Shown here in pieces: positions 38,436-47,986 of a stretch of 64,000 nt of DNA; the stretch's first letter is position 1; the number at the start of each line of letters is the position of its first letter. A program made the position numbers and the translations under genes. Origin of the DNA: Hylemonella sp. UBA6679 (GTDB taxonomy: Bacteria; Pseudomonadota; Gammaproteobacteria; Burkholderiales; Burkholderiaceae_C); the NCBI GenBank assembly GCA_002454975.1, contig DKJZ01000013.1, positions 18,452-82,451 of the forward strand. Reading direction: 5' to 3'. The notes below the pieces were generated by a model. That model did no database searches. It was given only the letters and a program-made list of their open reading frames with translations, and was not told where the DNA came from.

Positions 38436-40283
38436 ATGCCCAAGACCCCGCGCAGCACGCCCGTGCATTACACCGTCAGCTTAAGCCAGCCTCACACGCA
38501 TTTGTTTGAGGTGAGCCTCACCATTGCGCAGCCCGCCAAACTGCAGCGCGTGAGCATGCCGGTGTGGATTCCTGGCTCGTACTTGGTGCGTGAGTTTGGG
38601 CGGCATGTGCAGGGCTTGCGCGCGCAGCAAGGCACGCAAGCTTTGGCGCCCGTGCAGTTGGACAAATGCACATGGGAAATCGCTTGCAAGCCGCGTCAAC
38701 CCTTGGTGTTGCGCTATCAAATTTATGCGCAAGACAACTCTGTGCGGGCCGCTTGGCTGGACGCACAGCGGGCGTTTTTCAATGGCACGGGGGTGCTGTT
38801 GCGTGTGCACGGGCAAGAGCGCGCGGCCCATGACCTCACCCTGAGTACCGAAGGCGTTGACCCCTCTTGGCAAGTGGCCACAGGCCTGGCGCCCAGCAGC
38901 ACCGATGCGCGTGGATTTGGTACCTACACAGCCGCCAACTACGACGAACTGGCAGACTGCCCGGTGGAGATGGGCGCGTTTTGGCGCGGTCACTTCACGG
39001 CCTGCGGCATTGCGCATGAGTTTGTGGTGGCAGGTGCCACGGCGGCCTTTGACGGCGAGCGTCTGCTCAAAGACACCCAAGCCATTTGCGAGGCCGAGCT
39101 GATGTTTTGGCACGCGGGGGGCAAAGCGCCTTTTGAGCGGTATGTGTTCATGCTCAACGCCACGCACGATGCCTACGGCGGCCTGGAGCACCGCAACTCC
39201 ACCGCGCTGATTTGCTCGCGCAAAGACCTGCCGCAGCGCCCAGCCCCCCACAAAGACACCACCCACAAGCCCGCCCCTTTGAACGAGGGCTACACCACGC
39301 TTTTGGGGCTGATCAGCCACGAGTACTTTCACACCTGGAACGTCAAGCGCCTGCGGCCCGCAGAATTCAAAAGCTACGACTACACCCAAGAAAACTACAC
39401 GCAGCTGCTGTGGTTTTTTGAGGGCTTCACCAGCTATTACGACGACCTGCTTTTGCGCCGCGCTGGCCTGCTTGATGACGCGGCCTATGTCAAGCTGCTG
39501 AGCAAAACCATCAACCAGGTCATGCAAACCCCGGGGCGTTTGGTGCAGTCGGTTGCGCAAGCGAGTTTTGATGCCTGGGTGAAGTACTACCGCCAAGACG
39601 AAAACACGCCCAATGCCACGGTGAGCTACTACACCAAGGGCGCTTTGGTGGCGCTGTGCCTGGACTTGAGTTTGCGCAACACCGGCCACAGCCTGGACGA
39701 GGTCATGCGCGGCCTGTGGAAGCGCTGCAAAGCTGGCCCAATGGCCCAGGCCGATTTAGAGGCTGTGCTTTTGCGCCTGACCGGGCGTGACTGGTCCAAA
39801 GAGTTGGCCGCTTGGGTGCACAGCACGCAAGAGTTGCCGCTGCGCGACCTGCTCACGCAACATGGCCTAGAGGTGCACACCGACCCGGCCCAGTGGGCGC
39901 AGCGTTTAGGCTTGCGGGTGGCTGAGGCCAATGGCATCACCGTCAAAGTGGTGCTGCGTGGCGGCGCGGCTGAACTCGCCGGCTTCTCTGCGAACGATGA
40001 GTGGCTGGGCGTTGAGATTGCTATCGAATCAGAAGCAACAAACCCAGGTAAATCAAGGTCTAGAGGTAAAAAAGGCACAGTAACGCAACAAGCGTGGCGC
40101 TTGCACAAGCTCGATGAATTGCCGCTTTATTTGGGCGAGCACCGCCACTGCACGGCGATTGTGGCGCGTGACCGTCAGTTGCTCAAACTGCCGCTCACGG
40201 TGCCGGCCAGCACCGACGCGCAAAGCACCACTTGGCGCTTGAGCATCGCGCAGGCCGACAAAGTGAAGGCCTGGCTGGGCTGA
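38436..40283 (+). CDS. M61-family metallopeptidase (glycyl aminopeptidase-like) with PDZ domain
   Basis: A 615-residue cytoplasmic-type protease. Zinc motif HEYFH (His295, Glu296, His299) within LISHEYFHTWNVKRLRP, then the downstream FEGFTSYYDDL block containing the third ligand Glu. A C-terminal PDZ domain is likely (about 485-600). A 25-residue basic stretch (EATNPGKSRSRGKKGTVTQQ) interrupts it and is encoded by a probable repeat element (40017-40068). No signal peptide is seen. Substrates unknown. Confidence 0.92.
   Translation: MPKTPRSTPVHYTVSLSQPHTHLFEVSLTIAQPAKLQRVSMPVWIPGSYLVREFGRHVQGLRAQQGTQALAPVQLDKCTWEIACKPRQPLVLRYQIYAQDNSVRAAWLDAQRAFFNGTGVLLRVHGQERAAHDLTLSTEGVDPSWQVATGLAPSSTDARGFGTYTAANYDELADCPVEMGAFWRGHFTACGIAHEFVVAGATAAFDGERLLKDTQAICEAELMFWHAGGKAPFERYVFMLNATHDAYGGLEHRNSTALICSRKDLPQRPAPHKDTTHKPAPLNEGYTTLLGLISHEYFHTWNVKRLRPAEFKSYDYTQENYTQLLWFFEGFTSYYDDLLLRRAGLLDDAAYVKLLSKTINQVMQTPGRLVQSVAQASFDAWVKYYRQDENTPNATVSYYTKGALVALCLDLSLRNTGHSLDEVMRGLWKRCKAGPMAQADLEAVLLRLTGRDWSKELAAWVHSTQELPLRDLLTQHGLEVHTDPAQWAQRLGLRVAEANGITVKVVLRGGAAELAGFSANDEWLGVEIAIESEATNPGKSRSRGKKGTVTQQAWRLHKLDELPLYLGEHRHCTAIVARDRQLLKLPLTVPASTDAQSTTWRLSIAQADKVKAWLG
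40017..40068 (+). repeat. Probable Comamonadaceae-type short repeat inside the M61 gene
   Basis: The stretch beginning GCTATCGAAT and ending TCTAGAGGTA is AT-richer than the gene and shares about 27 of 49 aligned positions, including both ends (GCTAT.GAAT and TAGAGG), with the inverted copy at 59352-59402. It adds residues in frame to the PDZ-like region. I recall similar GCTAT...TAGAGG elements in Comamonadaceae intergenic DNA. Confidence 0.55.
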
Positions 40284-40289
40284 AAAAAA

Positions 40290-41528
40290 TCAGGCCAGGG
40301 TTACGCGCTTGAACTTGCGCTTGCCCACCTGCAGCACATAGGTGCCTGCGCCAAGCTTGAGGCCTTTGTCGCTCACCACCGCAGAGTCCACGCGCACACC
40401 CCCGCCGTCAATCAAGCGGTTGCCTTCACCGCTGGAGGCGGCCAGGCCTGCGGTTTTCAAAAGCGCGCCAATGCCCATCTCGGCGCCATCCAGCGCAATG
40501 GTTTGTTCTTCAATCTCGTCGGGCACACCGCCTTTGCTGCGGTTGATGAAGTCCTGCTCGGCCGCATCGGCCGCTGCGCTTGAGTGAAAGCGCGCGGTGA
40601 TTTCTTTGGCCAACATCACCTTGGCGTCTTTGGGGTTGCGACCACCCGCCACCTCGGCTTTGAGGGCCTCAATCTCGGCAATGCTCTTGAAGCTCAAGAG
40701 CGTGTACCAGCGCCACATCAACTCATCAGAAATCGAGAGCACCTTGGCAAACATGGTGTTGGCTGGCTCAGCAATGCCGATGTAGTTGTTTTTCGACTTG
40801 GACATTTTGTCCACGCCGTCCAGGCCTTCAAGCAGCGGCATGGTCAAGATGCACTGCGGCTCTTGCCCGTACTCGGCTTGCAAATGGCGACCCATCAACA
40901 GGTTGAACTTTTGGTCGGTGCCACCCAATTCCAAATCGCTTTTGAGCGCCACCGAATCGTAGCCCTGCATCAGCGGGTACAAAAACTCGTGCACCGAAAT
41001 CGGCGTGCCGGCCTTGAAGCGGTCGTGAAAATCGTTGCGCTCCATCATGCGCGCCACGGTGTACTTGGCCGCCAACTGGATCATGCCCATCGAGCCCAGG
41101 GGCAGCGACCACTCGCTGTTGTAGCGAATCTCGGTTTTGGCCGGGTCCAGCACCAGGCTGGCTTGGCGGTAATAGGTCTCGGCGTTGGCCTTGATTTGCT
41201 CGGGCGTGAGCGGCGGGCGGGTGCTGTTGCGACCCGACGGGTCGCCAATCAGGCTGGTGAAGTCGCCAATCAGAAAAATCACCTGGTGCCCCAAGTCTTG
41301 CAGCTGGCGCATCTTGTTGAGCACCACGGTGTGGCCAATGTGGATGTCGGGCGCCGTGGGGTCAAGCCCCAATTTGATGCGCAATGGCACCCCTTTGGCC
41401 TCAGATGTCTGCAGTTTACGCACCCAATCGGCTTGCGGGATGAGCTCGTCGCAGCCGCGCAGGGTCACGGCCAGGGCCTCCTGGACGCGGTCAGACAGGG
41501 CTATTTCTGGGCTTTGGGCTTGATTCAT
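40290..41528 (-). CDS. tyrS: Tyrosyl-tRNA synthetase
   Basis: A 412-residue class I synthetase with the HIGH motif [11 protein letters not shown] (His63-His66), the KMSKS motif in [14 protein letters not shown], and a C-terminal S4 RNA-binding domain ([20 protein letters not shown]). It charges tRNA-Tyr. This is the TyrRS form with the longer [14 protein letters not shown] loop. It converges on the M61 protease gene with only six bases between the stops. Confidence 0.97.
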   Translation of the reverse strand: MNQAQSPEIALSDRVQEALAVTLRGCDELIPQADWVRKLQTSEAKGVPLRIKLGLDPTAPDIHIGHTVVLNKMRQLQDLGHQVIFLIGDFTSLIGDPSGRNSTRPPLTPEQIKANAETYYRQASLVLDPAKTEIRYNSEWSLPLGSMGMIQLAAKYTVARMMERNDFHDRFKAGTPISVHEFLYPLMQGYDSVALKSDLELGGTDQKFNLLMGRHLQAEYGQEPQCILTMPLLEGLDGVDKMSKSKNNYIGIAEPANTMFAKVLSISDELMWRWYTLLSFKSIAEIEALKAEVAGGRNPKDAKVMLAKEITARFHSSAAADAAEQDFINRSKGGVPDEIEEQTIALDGAEMGIGALLKTAGLAASSGEGNRLIDGGGVRVDSAVVSDKGLKLGAGTYVLQVGKRKFKRVTLA

Positions 41529-41687
41529 AAGGGTTTTTTCCGGGGTCCGACCCCCTTGGGGCGGCTACAATCGTGATTTTAGTGGCTGCGCCATGCATGG
41601 CCTGTTTTGCAGCTGGCATACAGCTTGCAAAGACAGTCGCAAAACCCAAGGCATAGCACCAGCCCCACCACAACAGAGTAGACAGAT

Positions 41688-43070
41688 TTGAACCAGGTTT
41701 TCGATCAAGCGCTCAAGCAGTCGCAAGCGGCCCTCACGGCCTCGCGCGCCTGGTTGGCCCAGCACCCCAAACGCGTGACAGCTGCCGTGGCGGCTTTGTT
41801 GCTCGCAGGTGCGGGCGGCGCGTTTGCCGTGGCCTCGGCTGTGGCCACCTTGGGTCCCGATGTGTCGCTGCTGCCCGTGACCGAGGTTTCTGAGCCTGTC
41901 ACCCCCCTGCCTTTGGCTGCCCAGCTTGAAGCCCTGGACACCCACCGCTTTGACCTGTTTCGCTCCGACCTGAGCCGCGCCAACGACACCGCCGACACCT
42001 TGCTCAAACGCCTGGGTGTGCAAGACAACGCTGCCGCGGCCTACATGCGTGCCGACAAATTGGTGGCGCAAAACCTGCTCGGGCGTGGTGGCCGCAACCT
42101 GACGGCCCAGGCCGATCAAAACAACAACTTGGTCAAGCTCACCGCACGCTGGAGCCTGGATGACAGTGGCCAGTTCAAGCGCTTGGTGGTTGAAAAAGAA
42201 GCCGGCAGCAACAACTTCACCAGCCGCATTGAAACCGCCCCCTTGGTGGCCTCAACGCGCCTGGCCAGTGGCGTGATTCGCACCTCGCTGTTTGCCGCCA
42301 CCGACGACGCACGCCTGCCCGATTCGATAGGCATTCAGCTGGCTGAAATTTTCTCGGGCGACATCGACTTTCACCGCGCATTGCGCAAAGGCGACCGTTT
42401 CTCCCTGGTGTACGAAGCCCTGGAGGGCGATGGCGAACCCCTGCGCGTAGGCCGTGTGGTCAGTGCAGAGTTCGTCAACAACAGCAAGACCTACCAGGCC
42501 ATGTGGTTCAAAGAACCCGGCGCAGCCAAGGGCGGCTACTACACCCTGGATGGCCAAAGCCTGCGCCGCGCCTTCTTGGCTTCGCCCATGGAGTTTTCGC
42601 GTGTGACCAGCGGCTTCAAAATGCGCTTTCACCCGATTTTGCAAACCTGGCGCGCCCACCTGGGCGTGGACTACGCAGCGCCCACTGGCACCCCGGTGCG
42701 CACCGTGGGTGATGGTGTGGTGGAGTTTGCAGGTGTGCAAAACGGCTTTGGCAATGTGGTGTTCGTCAAGCACAACAATGGTCAAGTGACCGTGTATGCC
42801 CACCTCAGCCGCATTGCCGTGCGCCAGGGCCAGCGCGTGAGCCAAGGTGACAACGTTGGCGCCGTGGGTGCCACCGGCTGGGCCACAGGCCCACATTTGC
42901 ACTTTGAATTCCGCCAAAACGGCCGCCACCAAGACCCGCTGACCATGGCTCGCCAAAGCGAGGCTGTGCCTGTTACCGCCTCGGCCAAGCCTGCCTTCAA
43001 CCAACTGGCCCAAGCCAACCGCCAGCAACTTGTGGCTGCCGCTTCTTTGCAGCCTGGCGTGGCCGAATAA
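41688..43070 (+). CDS. M23-family (LytM-type) peptidoglycan endopeptidase
   Basis: A 460-residue protein starting with a TTG codon. A membrane anchor or uncleaved signal spans residues about 26-50 (rich in Ala, Val, Leu). The zinc endopeptidase domain has HLGVDYAAPTGTPV, VYAHLSRI and GPHLHFEF, so the full ligand set is present, and an N-terminal OapA/LysM-like region precedes it. It likely cuts peptide crosslinks in the periplasm during growth or division. The upstream region shared with tyrS holds both promoters. Confidence 0.93.
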   Translation: MNQVFDQALKQSQAALTASRAWLAQHPKRVTAAVAALLLAGAGGAFAVASAVATLGPDVSLLPVTEVSEPVTPLPLAAQLEALDTHRFDLFRSDLSRANDTADTLLKRLGVQDNAAAAYMRADKLVAQNLLGRGGRNLTAQADQNNNLVKLTARWSLDDSGQFKRLVVEKEAGSNNFTSRIETAPLVASTRLASGVIRTSLFAATDDARLPDSIGIQLAEIFSGDIDFHRALRKGDRFSLVYEALEGDGEPLRVGRVVSAEFVNNSKTYQAMWFKEPGAAKGGYYTLDGQSLRRAFLASPMEFSRVTSGFKMRFHPILQTWRAHLGVDYAAPTGTPVRTVGDGVVEFAGVQNGFGNVVFVKHNNGQVTVYAHLSRIAVRQGQRVSQGDNVGAVGATGWATGPHLHFEFRQNGRHQDPLTMARQSEAVPVTASAKPAFNQLAQANRQQLVAAASLQPGVAE

Positions 43071-43079
43071 GCCGCCTGC

Positions 43080-44216
43080 GTGGCCCAGCTGTTCATTGGT
43101 TTGATGTCGGGCACCTCGCTCGATGGCGTGGACGCTGTGCTTGCCGCGTGTGGCTCGCAGCCCCCCCTCCAGGTGCTGCACCACGCCCACACCCCTTTTG
43201 ACCCCGCTTTGCGCGCCGAGTTGCTGGCCCTCAACACGCCTAGCCCCGACGAGTTGCATCGCGCCGCTTTGGCCGCCAACGCCTTGAGCCGGGTGTACGC
43301 CACTCTGGTCAAAGAGTTGCTGCACAGCGCCAACCTGGGTGCAGCTGACATCGCCGCCATTGGTGCCCACGGGCAAACGGTGCGGCATCGGCCAGGCGAG
43401 TTCGATGCCACGGGCTACACCTGGCAACTCAACAACCCAGCGCTTTTGGCTGAACTCAGCGGCATCACCGTGGTGGCCGATTTTCGCAACCGCGATGTGG
43501 CCGCTGGCGGCCAGGGCGCGCCTCTGGTGCCAGCCTTTCACCAAGCCATGTTTGCGCAGGCCACAAAAACGGTGGCGGTGCTCAATGTGGGTGGCATTGC
43601 CAACCTGTCGGTACTTGATGCCACTGCACCTGGCGACCCCAAGGTGAGCGGTTGGGACTGCGGCCCAGGCAACGCGCTGATGGACGCATGGTGCGAACAA
43701 CACACCGGCGCAGCCTTTGACCAAGATGGCCATTGGGCTGCAAGCGGCGTGGTGTCTCAAGCTTTGCTACAAAATTTGCAGCAAACGCCCTACTTTTCAA
43801 TGCAGCCGCCCAAAAGCACTGGGCGAGATCTGTTTCACATGCCTTGGCTTTTGGCCGCGCTAAAAGCCACGGCGCAGCTAGGCCCTGCACTGACGCCCCA
43901 AGATGTGCAGGCCACTTTGTGCGAGCTCAGCGCCTGGGCCTGCGCCAAAGATGTCATGGCCCACGCGCCGCAAGCCCAGCAGCTGGCGGTGTGCGGCGGG
44001 GGGGCTTTGAACCTGCACTTCATGCGCAGGCTTGCAGCGCTGCTGCCGGGTGTGGAGGTGCTGCGCACCGATGCCTGGGGCTTGCCCGTGATGCAGGTGG
44101 AGGCGGCTGCCTTTGCCTGGCTGGCCTTCAAAACCCTGCGCGGTGAAGCTGCCAACCTGCCAAAAGCAACGGGCGCCAAAGGCGCCCGCGTGCTAGGTGC
44201 TGTGTACCCTGCTTAA
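43080..44216 (+). CDS. anmK: Anhydro-N-acetylmuramic acid kinase
   Basis: A 378-residue sugar kinase using GTG at 43080 as start, nine bases after the M23 gene. LFIGLMSGTSLDGVDAV is the phosphate-binding motif of the family; the AIGAHGQTVRHRPG and NVGGIANLSVL blocks and the WDCGPGNALMDAW active-site segment are intact. It recycles cell-wall anhydro-MurNAc to MurNAc-6-phosphate, so it matches functionally the upstream wall peptidase. Confidence 0.95.
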   Translation: MAQLFIGLMSGTSLDGVDAVLAACGSQPPLQVLHHAHTPFDPALRAELLALNTPSPDELHRAALAANALSRVYATLVKELLHSANLGAADIAAIGAHGQTVRHRPGEFDATGYTWQLNNPALLAELSGITVVADFRNRDVAAGGQGAPLVPAFHQAMFAQATKTVAVLNVGGIANLSVLDATAPGDPKVSGWDCGPGNALMDAWCEQHTGAAFDQDGHWAASGVVSQALLQNLQQTPYFSMQPPKSTGRDLFHMPWLLAALKATAQLGPALTPQDVQATLCELSAWACAKDVMAHAPQAQQLAVCGGGALNLHFMRRLAALLPGVEVLRTDAWGLPVMQVEAAAFAWLAFKTLRGEAANLPKATGAKGARVLGAVYPA

Positions 44217-44222
44217 ATCAAA

Positions 44223-44588
44223 TTAAACAGAGAAGCTAGAACCGCAACCACAGGTGGTGGTGGCGTTGGGGTTCTTGATGACGAACTGCGCACCTTGCAG
44301 GTCTTCTTTGTAATCAATCTCGGCGCCCAGCAGGTACTGGTAGCTCATGGCGTCGATCAACAAAGAAACACCGTTTTTGGTCATGGTGGTGTCGTCGTCG
44401 TTGGTGATTTCGTCGAAGGTGAAACCATATTGGAAACCCGAGCAACCGCCACCTTGCACGAACACGCGCAGTTTCAGGTCGGGGTTGCCTTCTTCGGCGA
44501 TCAGGTCAGCCACTTTGGCCGCAGCGCTGTCAGTGAACAGGATGGGTGCGGGCATCTCGGTGGGGACGGATTCGGCTAGTGCGCTCAT
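44223..44588 (-). CDS. erpA: Iron-sulfur cluster insertion protein ErpA
   Basis: A 121-residue A-type carrier with the three cluster cysteines: Cys in [11 protein letters not shown] and the pair in TTCGCGSSF near the C-terminus. It delivers [4Fe-4S] clusters to apo-enzymes. The 16-residue N-terminal extension before the domain is usual for beta-proteobacterial ErpA. It converges on anmK (six bases apart). Confidence 0.95.
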   Translation of the reverse strand: MSALAESVPTEMPAPILFTDSAAAKVADLIAEEGNPDLKLRVFVQGGGCSGFQYGFTFDEITNDDDTTMTKNGVSLLIDAMSYQYLLGAEIDYKEDLQGAQFVIKNPNATTTCGCGSSFSV

Positions 44589-44644
44589 GGAGCTCTCCTA
44601 AATATGACTGATGCAATAGTACAGCAATCCGCTCAAGCATTCAG

Positions 44645-45043
44645 CTAGAAGTTATTTGCCGCTAGTTTGAGTGTGGGCTTTTCTTCAGCCGCAGCCAGGG
44701 GTTTGAGCTGGCCGGCAATGGTCGCACCTTGGTGAGACTCCAGGGCGCGGTAGTGCACATCGCCTTCGATGCGGGCCTTGGGTTGCAGCTCAAGCATCAC
44801 CAGGGCATGCACCGGGCCGCGCACATGGCCGTTGACAATGACGTGGTCAGCGCGGATTTCACCTTGCACCTGCGCCGACTCGGAAATGACCAGCAAGCTA
44901 GGCACATCGCCACGGGCGTGGATGTTGCCCCTGACCTCGCCGTCGATGCGCATGCCCTCAGAAAATACAAGCAGCCCGTCGATGCGGCTGCCGTGGGCAA
45001 TCAGGCTCTTGATGAGCGGCTGCTTTTTCTTGAACAAGGCCAT
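44645..45043 (-). CDS. Bactofilin-family cytoskeletal protein
   Basis: A 132-residue DUF583 protein with the characteristic repeated beta-helix motifs (IDGLLVFSEGMRIDGEVRGN, AQVQGEIRADHVIVNGHVRG, ARIEGDVHYRALESHQGATI). Bactofilins polymerise at the membrane and scaffold wall synthesis or polar functions. It sits nine bases after the DUF6776-like protein gene, transcribed with it; neighbours are the wall-recycling and wall-cleaving genes. Confidence 0.93.
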   Translation of the reverse strand: MALFKKKQPLIKSLIAHGSRIDGLLVFSEGMRIDGEVRGNIHARGDVPSLLVISESAQVQGEIRADHVIVNGHVRGPVHALVMLELQPKARIEGDVHYRALESHQGATIAGQLKPLAAAEEKPTLKLAANNF

Positions 45044-45052
45044 GTCACTTCC

Positions 45053-45781
45053 TTAAAGTTTGAGGGTCTGCGTGGCGCGCACGCCCGAGGTGTCAAGCAC
45101 CCGCGCCGTGACCGACTTGAGCACCACCTGAGGTGGCAACTCAAACACGCCGTCCACGCGACCATACTGTTTGAACTGCAAAGGCAAAGGGCCTTCGGGC
45201 AGTGCAGCCTCCCAAGGCTTGCCCGCCAGGGTGCCGGCAAAGACAAGCTCGATGCGACCTTTGAATTCAGGGGCGTTTTTGACCGGCAGAATCACCAGCA
45301 ATTGCCATTTTAGGGTGCGCCCATTGCCCGCATCAGCCTGCAAACCCCGGATTGACAAGGTCTCCGCAGCACTGCGTGGAATGAGTTTTTCAAAAAAAGC
45401 CAGGCTCTCTTTGAGCCCTTGGTTCTCGGTGTCGAGCTGGCGGTTTTGTTGCAGCAAGCGCTCTTGCACCGCTTTTTCCGCGGTGAGCAAAGTGGCCGAG
45501 GTGTTGGCGATGGTCTGCGCTTTGTCGCGCTCGTCTTTGAGGGTAGCGAGCTGTCGCTGCAGCGCCTGCACCTCGGTGCGAACCTGGGCCAGCTCCTCGG
45601 CGCGGCTGCCATCCACCCCGGCAAGGTCTTTACCCAGCTCGAAGGCCCACAAACCAATGGCCGCACAAAACCCCAGCACGATGGCCACCATGGCCCAACG
45701 CAAGGGCCAGGGCATGGCGCTGCGCACCGAGACGCGCGGCGCGCTGATGGTGAGGCGGCGACGCCAGAGTTTGAAACGCAT
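45053..45781 (-). CDS. Single-pass coiled-coil membrane protein (DUF6776-like)
   Basis: A 242-residue protein: N-terminal basic tail, one transmembrane helix (about residues 26-48; VAIVLGFCAAIGLWAFELG), a coiled coil (about 60-125; QVRTEVQALQRQLATLKDER) and a beta-rich C-terminal periplasmic part. The domain arrangement suggests a membrane-anchored scaffold for the adjacent bactofilin. The gene order with bactofilin, erpA and anmK is one I recall as conserved in Comamonadaceae; function is unknown. Confidence 0.75.
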   Translation of the reverse strand: MRFKLWRRRLTISAPRVSVRSAMPWPLRWAMVAIVLGFCAAIGLWAFELGKDLAGVDGSRAEELAQVRTEVQALQRQLATLKDERDKAQTIANTSATLLTAEKAVQERLLQQNRQLDTENQGLKESLAFFEKLIPRSAAETLSIRGLQADAGNGRTLKWQLLVILPVKNAPEFKGRIELVFAGTLAGKPWEAALPEGPLPLQFKQYGRVDGVFELPPQVVLKSVTARVLDTSGVRATQTLKL

Positions 45782-45842
45782 AATTCCAGTTTAACCAGGG
45801 AGGTACGCAGAAGCGTTTAGGCAAAAACTATGCTGCGCCCAT

Positions 45843-45877
45843 GAAAAAACCGCCTGGGTTTGCACCGAGGCGGTTTT
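45843..45877. terminator. Rho-independent terminator after rpsI
   Basis: Hairpin AAAACCGCCT / AGGCGGTTTT with an intervening 12-base loop. It forms on either strand; on the minus strand it ends the rplM-rpsI transcript 26 bases after the rpsI stop. Confidence 0.85.
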
Positions 45878-45902
45878 GACAACAGCAGAGCTGTGAGGGC
45901 GA

Positions 45903-46295
45903 TCAGCGCTTGCTGAACTGCTTGCGACGACGCGCAGAGTGCAAACCGACCTTTTTACGCTCGACTTCACGGGCGTCACGGGTCACGAAGCCGGCTTGGC
46001 TCAAGGCGGGCTTGAGGCTGGCGTCGTAATCGATCAGGGCGCGGGTGATGCCGTGGCGTGTCGCGCCAGCCTGGCCAGACTCACCGCCGCCTGCCACATT
46101 GACCATGATGTCAAAGGTTTCAGCGTGGTTGGTCAGCATCAGGGGCTGCTTGCAGATCATGATGGAGGTTTGACGACCGAAGAAAGCTTCGATGTCTTTG
46201 CCATTGACCGTGATCTTGCCGGTGCCTTTTTTCAGAAACACGCGGGCGACGCTGGATTTGCGACGGCCGGTGCCATTGTTCCATTCACCAATCAT
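45903..46295 (-). CDS. rpsI: 30S ribosomal protein S9
   Basis: A 130-residue ribosomal protein of the 30S head, ending with the conserved [11 protein letters not shown] tail that reaches the P-site tRNA. N-terminal [15 protein letters not shown] and [13 protein letters not shown] are conserved. Co-transcribed with rplM nine bases upstream. Confidence 0.99.
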   Translation of the reverse strand: MIGEWNNGTGRRKSSVARVFLKKGTGKITVNGKDIEAFFGRQTSIMICKQPLMLTNHAETFDIMVNVAGGGESGQAGATRHGITRALIDYDASLKPALSQAGFVTRDAREVERKKVGLHSARRRKQFSKR

Positions 46296-46304
46296 GTGAG
46301 CTCC

Positions 46305-46733
46305 TTAGATTTCCAACACTTTGGGTTGCTGGGCGGTGTGGGGGTGCTCAGCACCACCGTACACCTTGAGCTTCTTGATCATGGCGTAGCCTAGGGGACC
46401 CTTGGGCAGCATGCCCTTGACGGCTTTTTCCAAAGCGCGGCCAGGGTGCTTGGCTTGCATGTCGCGGAAATTCGTGGCTGTGATACCGCCGGGATAGCCC
46501 GAGTGACGGTAGTACACCTTGTCCAGGGTTTTGGCCCCGGTCACACGCAGTTGTGCTGCGTTGATGATGACGATGAAGTCACCGGTGTCGACGTGAGGCG
46601 TGTAAATGGCCTTGTGTTTGCCGCGCAAACGGAGAGCAACTTCGCTGGCTACTCGTCCGAGGACCTTGTCGGTCGCGTCAATCACAAACCACTCGTGCTT
46701 CACATCAGCGGGTTTTGCGCTGAATGTTTTCAT
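46305..46733 (-). CDS. rplM: 50S ribosomal protein L13
   Basis: A 142-residue ribosomal protein, [20 protein letters not shown] at the start and the conserved [11 protein letters not shown] and [20 protein letters not shown] blocks. It has a clear AAGGAAA ribosome binding site. First gene of the rplM-rpsI operon; the TATAAT at 46851-46856 (minus strand) gives a leader of about 110 bases. Confidence 0.99.
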   Translation of the reverse strand: MKTFSAKPADVKHEWFVIDATDKVLGRVASEVALRLRGKHKAIYTPHVDTGDFIVIINAAQLRVTGAKTLDKVYYRHSGYPGGITATNFRDMQAKHPGRALEKAVKGMLPKGPLGYAMIKKLKVYGGAEHPHTAQQPKVLEI

Positions 46734-46850
46734 GAGTTTTCCTTTGGGTTTGTCGGGCTCTTTTCCACGGTCGGCGTTCTTCTGAGTGAGAACCTCTTAG
46801 GTGGGAATGAAACTTCGCCGCGGAGCCACTGATTCGCTGCGAAGCCCGCC

Positions 46851-46856
46851 ATTATA
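46851..46856 (-). promoter_or_regulatory. Likely -10 element of the rplM-rpsI promoter
   Basis: TATAAT on the minus strand, about 118 bases before the rplM start. No convincing -35 hexamer was found at 16-18 bases. The long leader between it and rplM is GC-rich and could fold; ribosomal autogenous control is possible but not shown. Confidence 0.55.
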
Positions 46857-46965
46857 CGAAATTTATTGCGCCTTGGCGGCCTGTTCTTCCACCGGCGTGG
46901 TGGTGACCGATGGCTGAAATTGGGCACACACTTATAAAGTTGATCAATCGGTCGGGCGGTGTTCC

Positions 46966-46971
46966 TATAAT
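46966..46971 (+). promoter_or_regulatory. Likely -10 element of the ispB promoter
   Basis: TATAAT 27 bases before the ispB GTG start. The best upstream -35 candidate (TTGATC) is 20 bases away, outside the usual spacing, so only the -10 is claimed. It lies in the 264-base divergent region shared with rplM. Confidence 0.5.
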
Positions 46972-46997
46972 CTGCCGATCGTATTTTCAGACAAGCC

Positions 46998-47969
46998 GTG
47001 ACTGCCACCTCATCTCCCCTCGCCCTGATTGCCAGCGACATGCAGGCCGTTGACCAGGTCATCGGCCAACGCTTGAGCTCGGGCGTGCCCTTGGTGGCGC
47101 AGGTGGCCCAGTACATCATTGCAGCTGGGGGCAAGCGCCTGCGCCCCGCTTTGCTGCTGTTCATCAGCGGCGCTCTGGGCTGCGCAGACACGCAAAAATT
47201 CAAACTCGCCGCGGTGGTGGAGTTCATCCACACCGCCACACTGTTGCACGACGACGTGGTGGACGAGTCCAGCATGCGCCGCGGCAACGCCACCGCCAAT
47301 GAAACATTTGGCAACCCAGCCAGCGTGCTGGTGGGCGACTTTTTGTACTCGCGCGCTTTCCAGATGATGGTTGAAGTGCAGAACATGCGCATCATGGAAG
47401 TGCTGGCCGATGCCACCAACATCATCGCCGAGGGCGAGGTGATGCAGCTCATGAACATGCACAACGCCGACCTCGACGAGACCGGTTACCTGCATGTGAT
47501 TCGCTCCAAAACTGCGCAGCTTTTTGAGGCCAGTGCGCGTGTGGGCGCCATTCTTTCAGGCGCCAGCCCAGCGCAAGAAGAAGCTGCGGCCACCTATGGC
47601 CAGGCCTTGGGCACGGCCTTTCAAGTGATTGACGATGTGCTGGACTACGCGGGTGACGCCACAGTGATGGGCAAGAGCCTGGGCGATGATTTGCGCGAAG
47701 GCAAAGCCACCCTGCCCCTGATTGCCGCCATGCAGCGCGCATCCGCCACAGACAAAGCACTGATTCAAAACGCCATCCAAAACGGCTCGGTGGACGACCT
47801 GCAAGCCGTCATTGGCATTGTGCGCGCCACGGGCGCCTTGGACGTGGCACGCGCTGCTGCTGCAAGCGAAGCGCAGCGGGCCATCCAAGCTGCCCAAGCC
47901 CTGCCAGACAACGCCTACACCCAAGCCCTGATGGCCTTGGGCAGCCAGCTGCTTGATCGCCAAGCCTGA
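46998..47969 (+). CDS. ispB: Octaprenyl (polyprenyl) diphosphate synthase
   Basis: A 323-residue trans-prenyltransferase making the ubiquinone side chain. It has both aspartate-rich motifs, LLHDDVVDESSMRRG and VIDDVLDYAGD, and AGGKRLRPAL. It uses a GTG start at 46998. The neighbour is a gamma-glutamyltransferase gene on the other strand. The chain length (C40 or longer) cannot be told from sequence alone. Confidence 0.95.
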   Translation: MTATSSPLALIASDMQAVDQVIGQRLSSGVPLVAQVAQYIIAAGGKRLRPALLLFISGALGCADTQKFKLAAVVEFIHTATLLHDDVVDESSMRRGNATANETFGNPASVLVGDFLYSRAFQMMVEVQNMRIMEVLADATNIIAEGEVMQLMNMHNADLDETGYLHVIRSKTAQLFEASARVGAILSGASPAQEEAAATYGQALGTAFQVIDDVLDYAGDATVMGKSLGDDLREGKATLPLIAAMQRASATDKALIQNAIQNGSVDDLQAVIGIVRATGALDVARAAAASEAQRAIQAAQALPDNAYTQALMALGSQLLDRQA

Positions 47970-47986
47970 GGCGCTGTTAGCCCCAC

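Noticed and set aside
44171..44187. GGGCGCC/GGCGCCC hairpin near the anmK end considered as terminator
   Set aside because: It lies within the coding region and no T run follows on either side.
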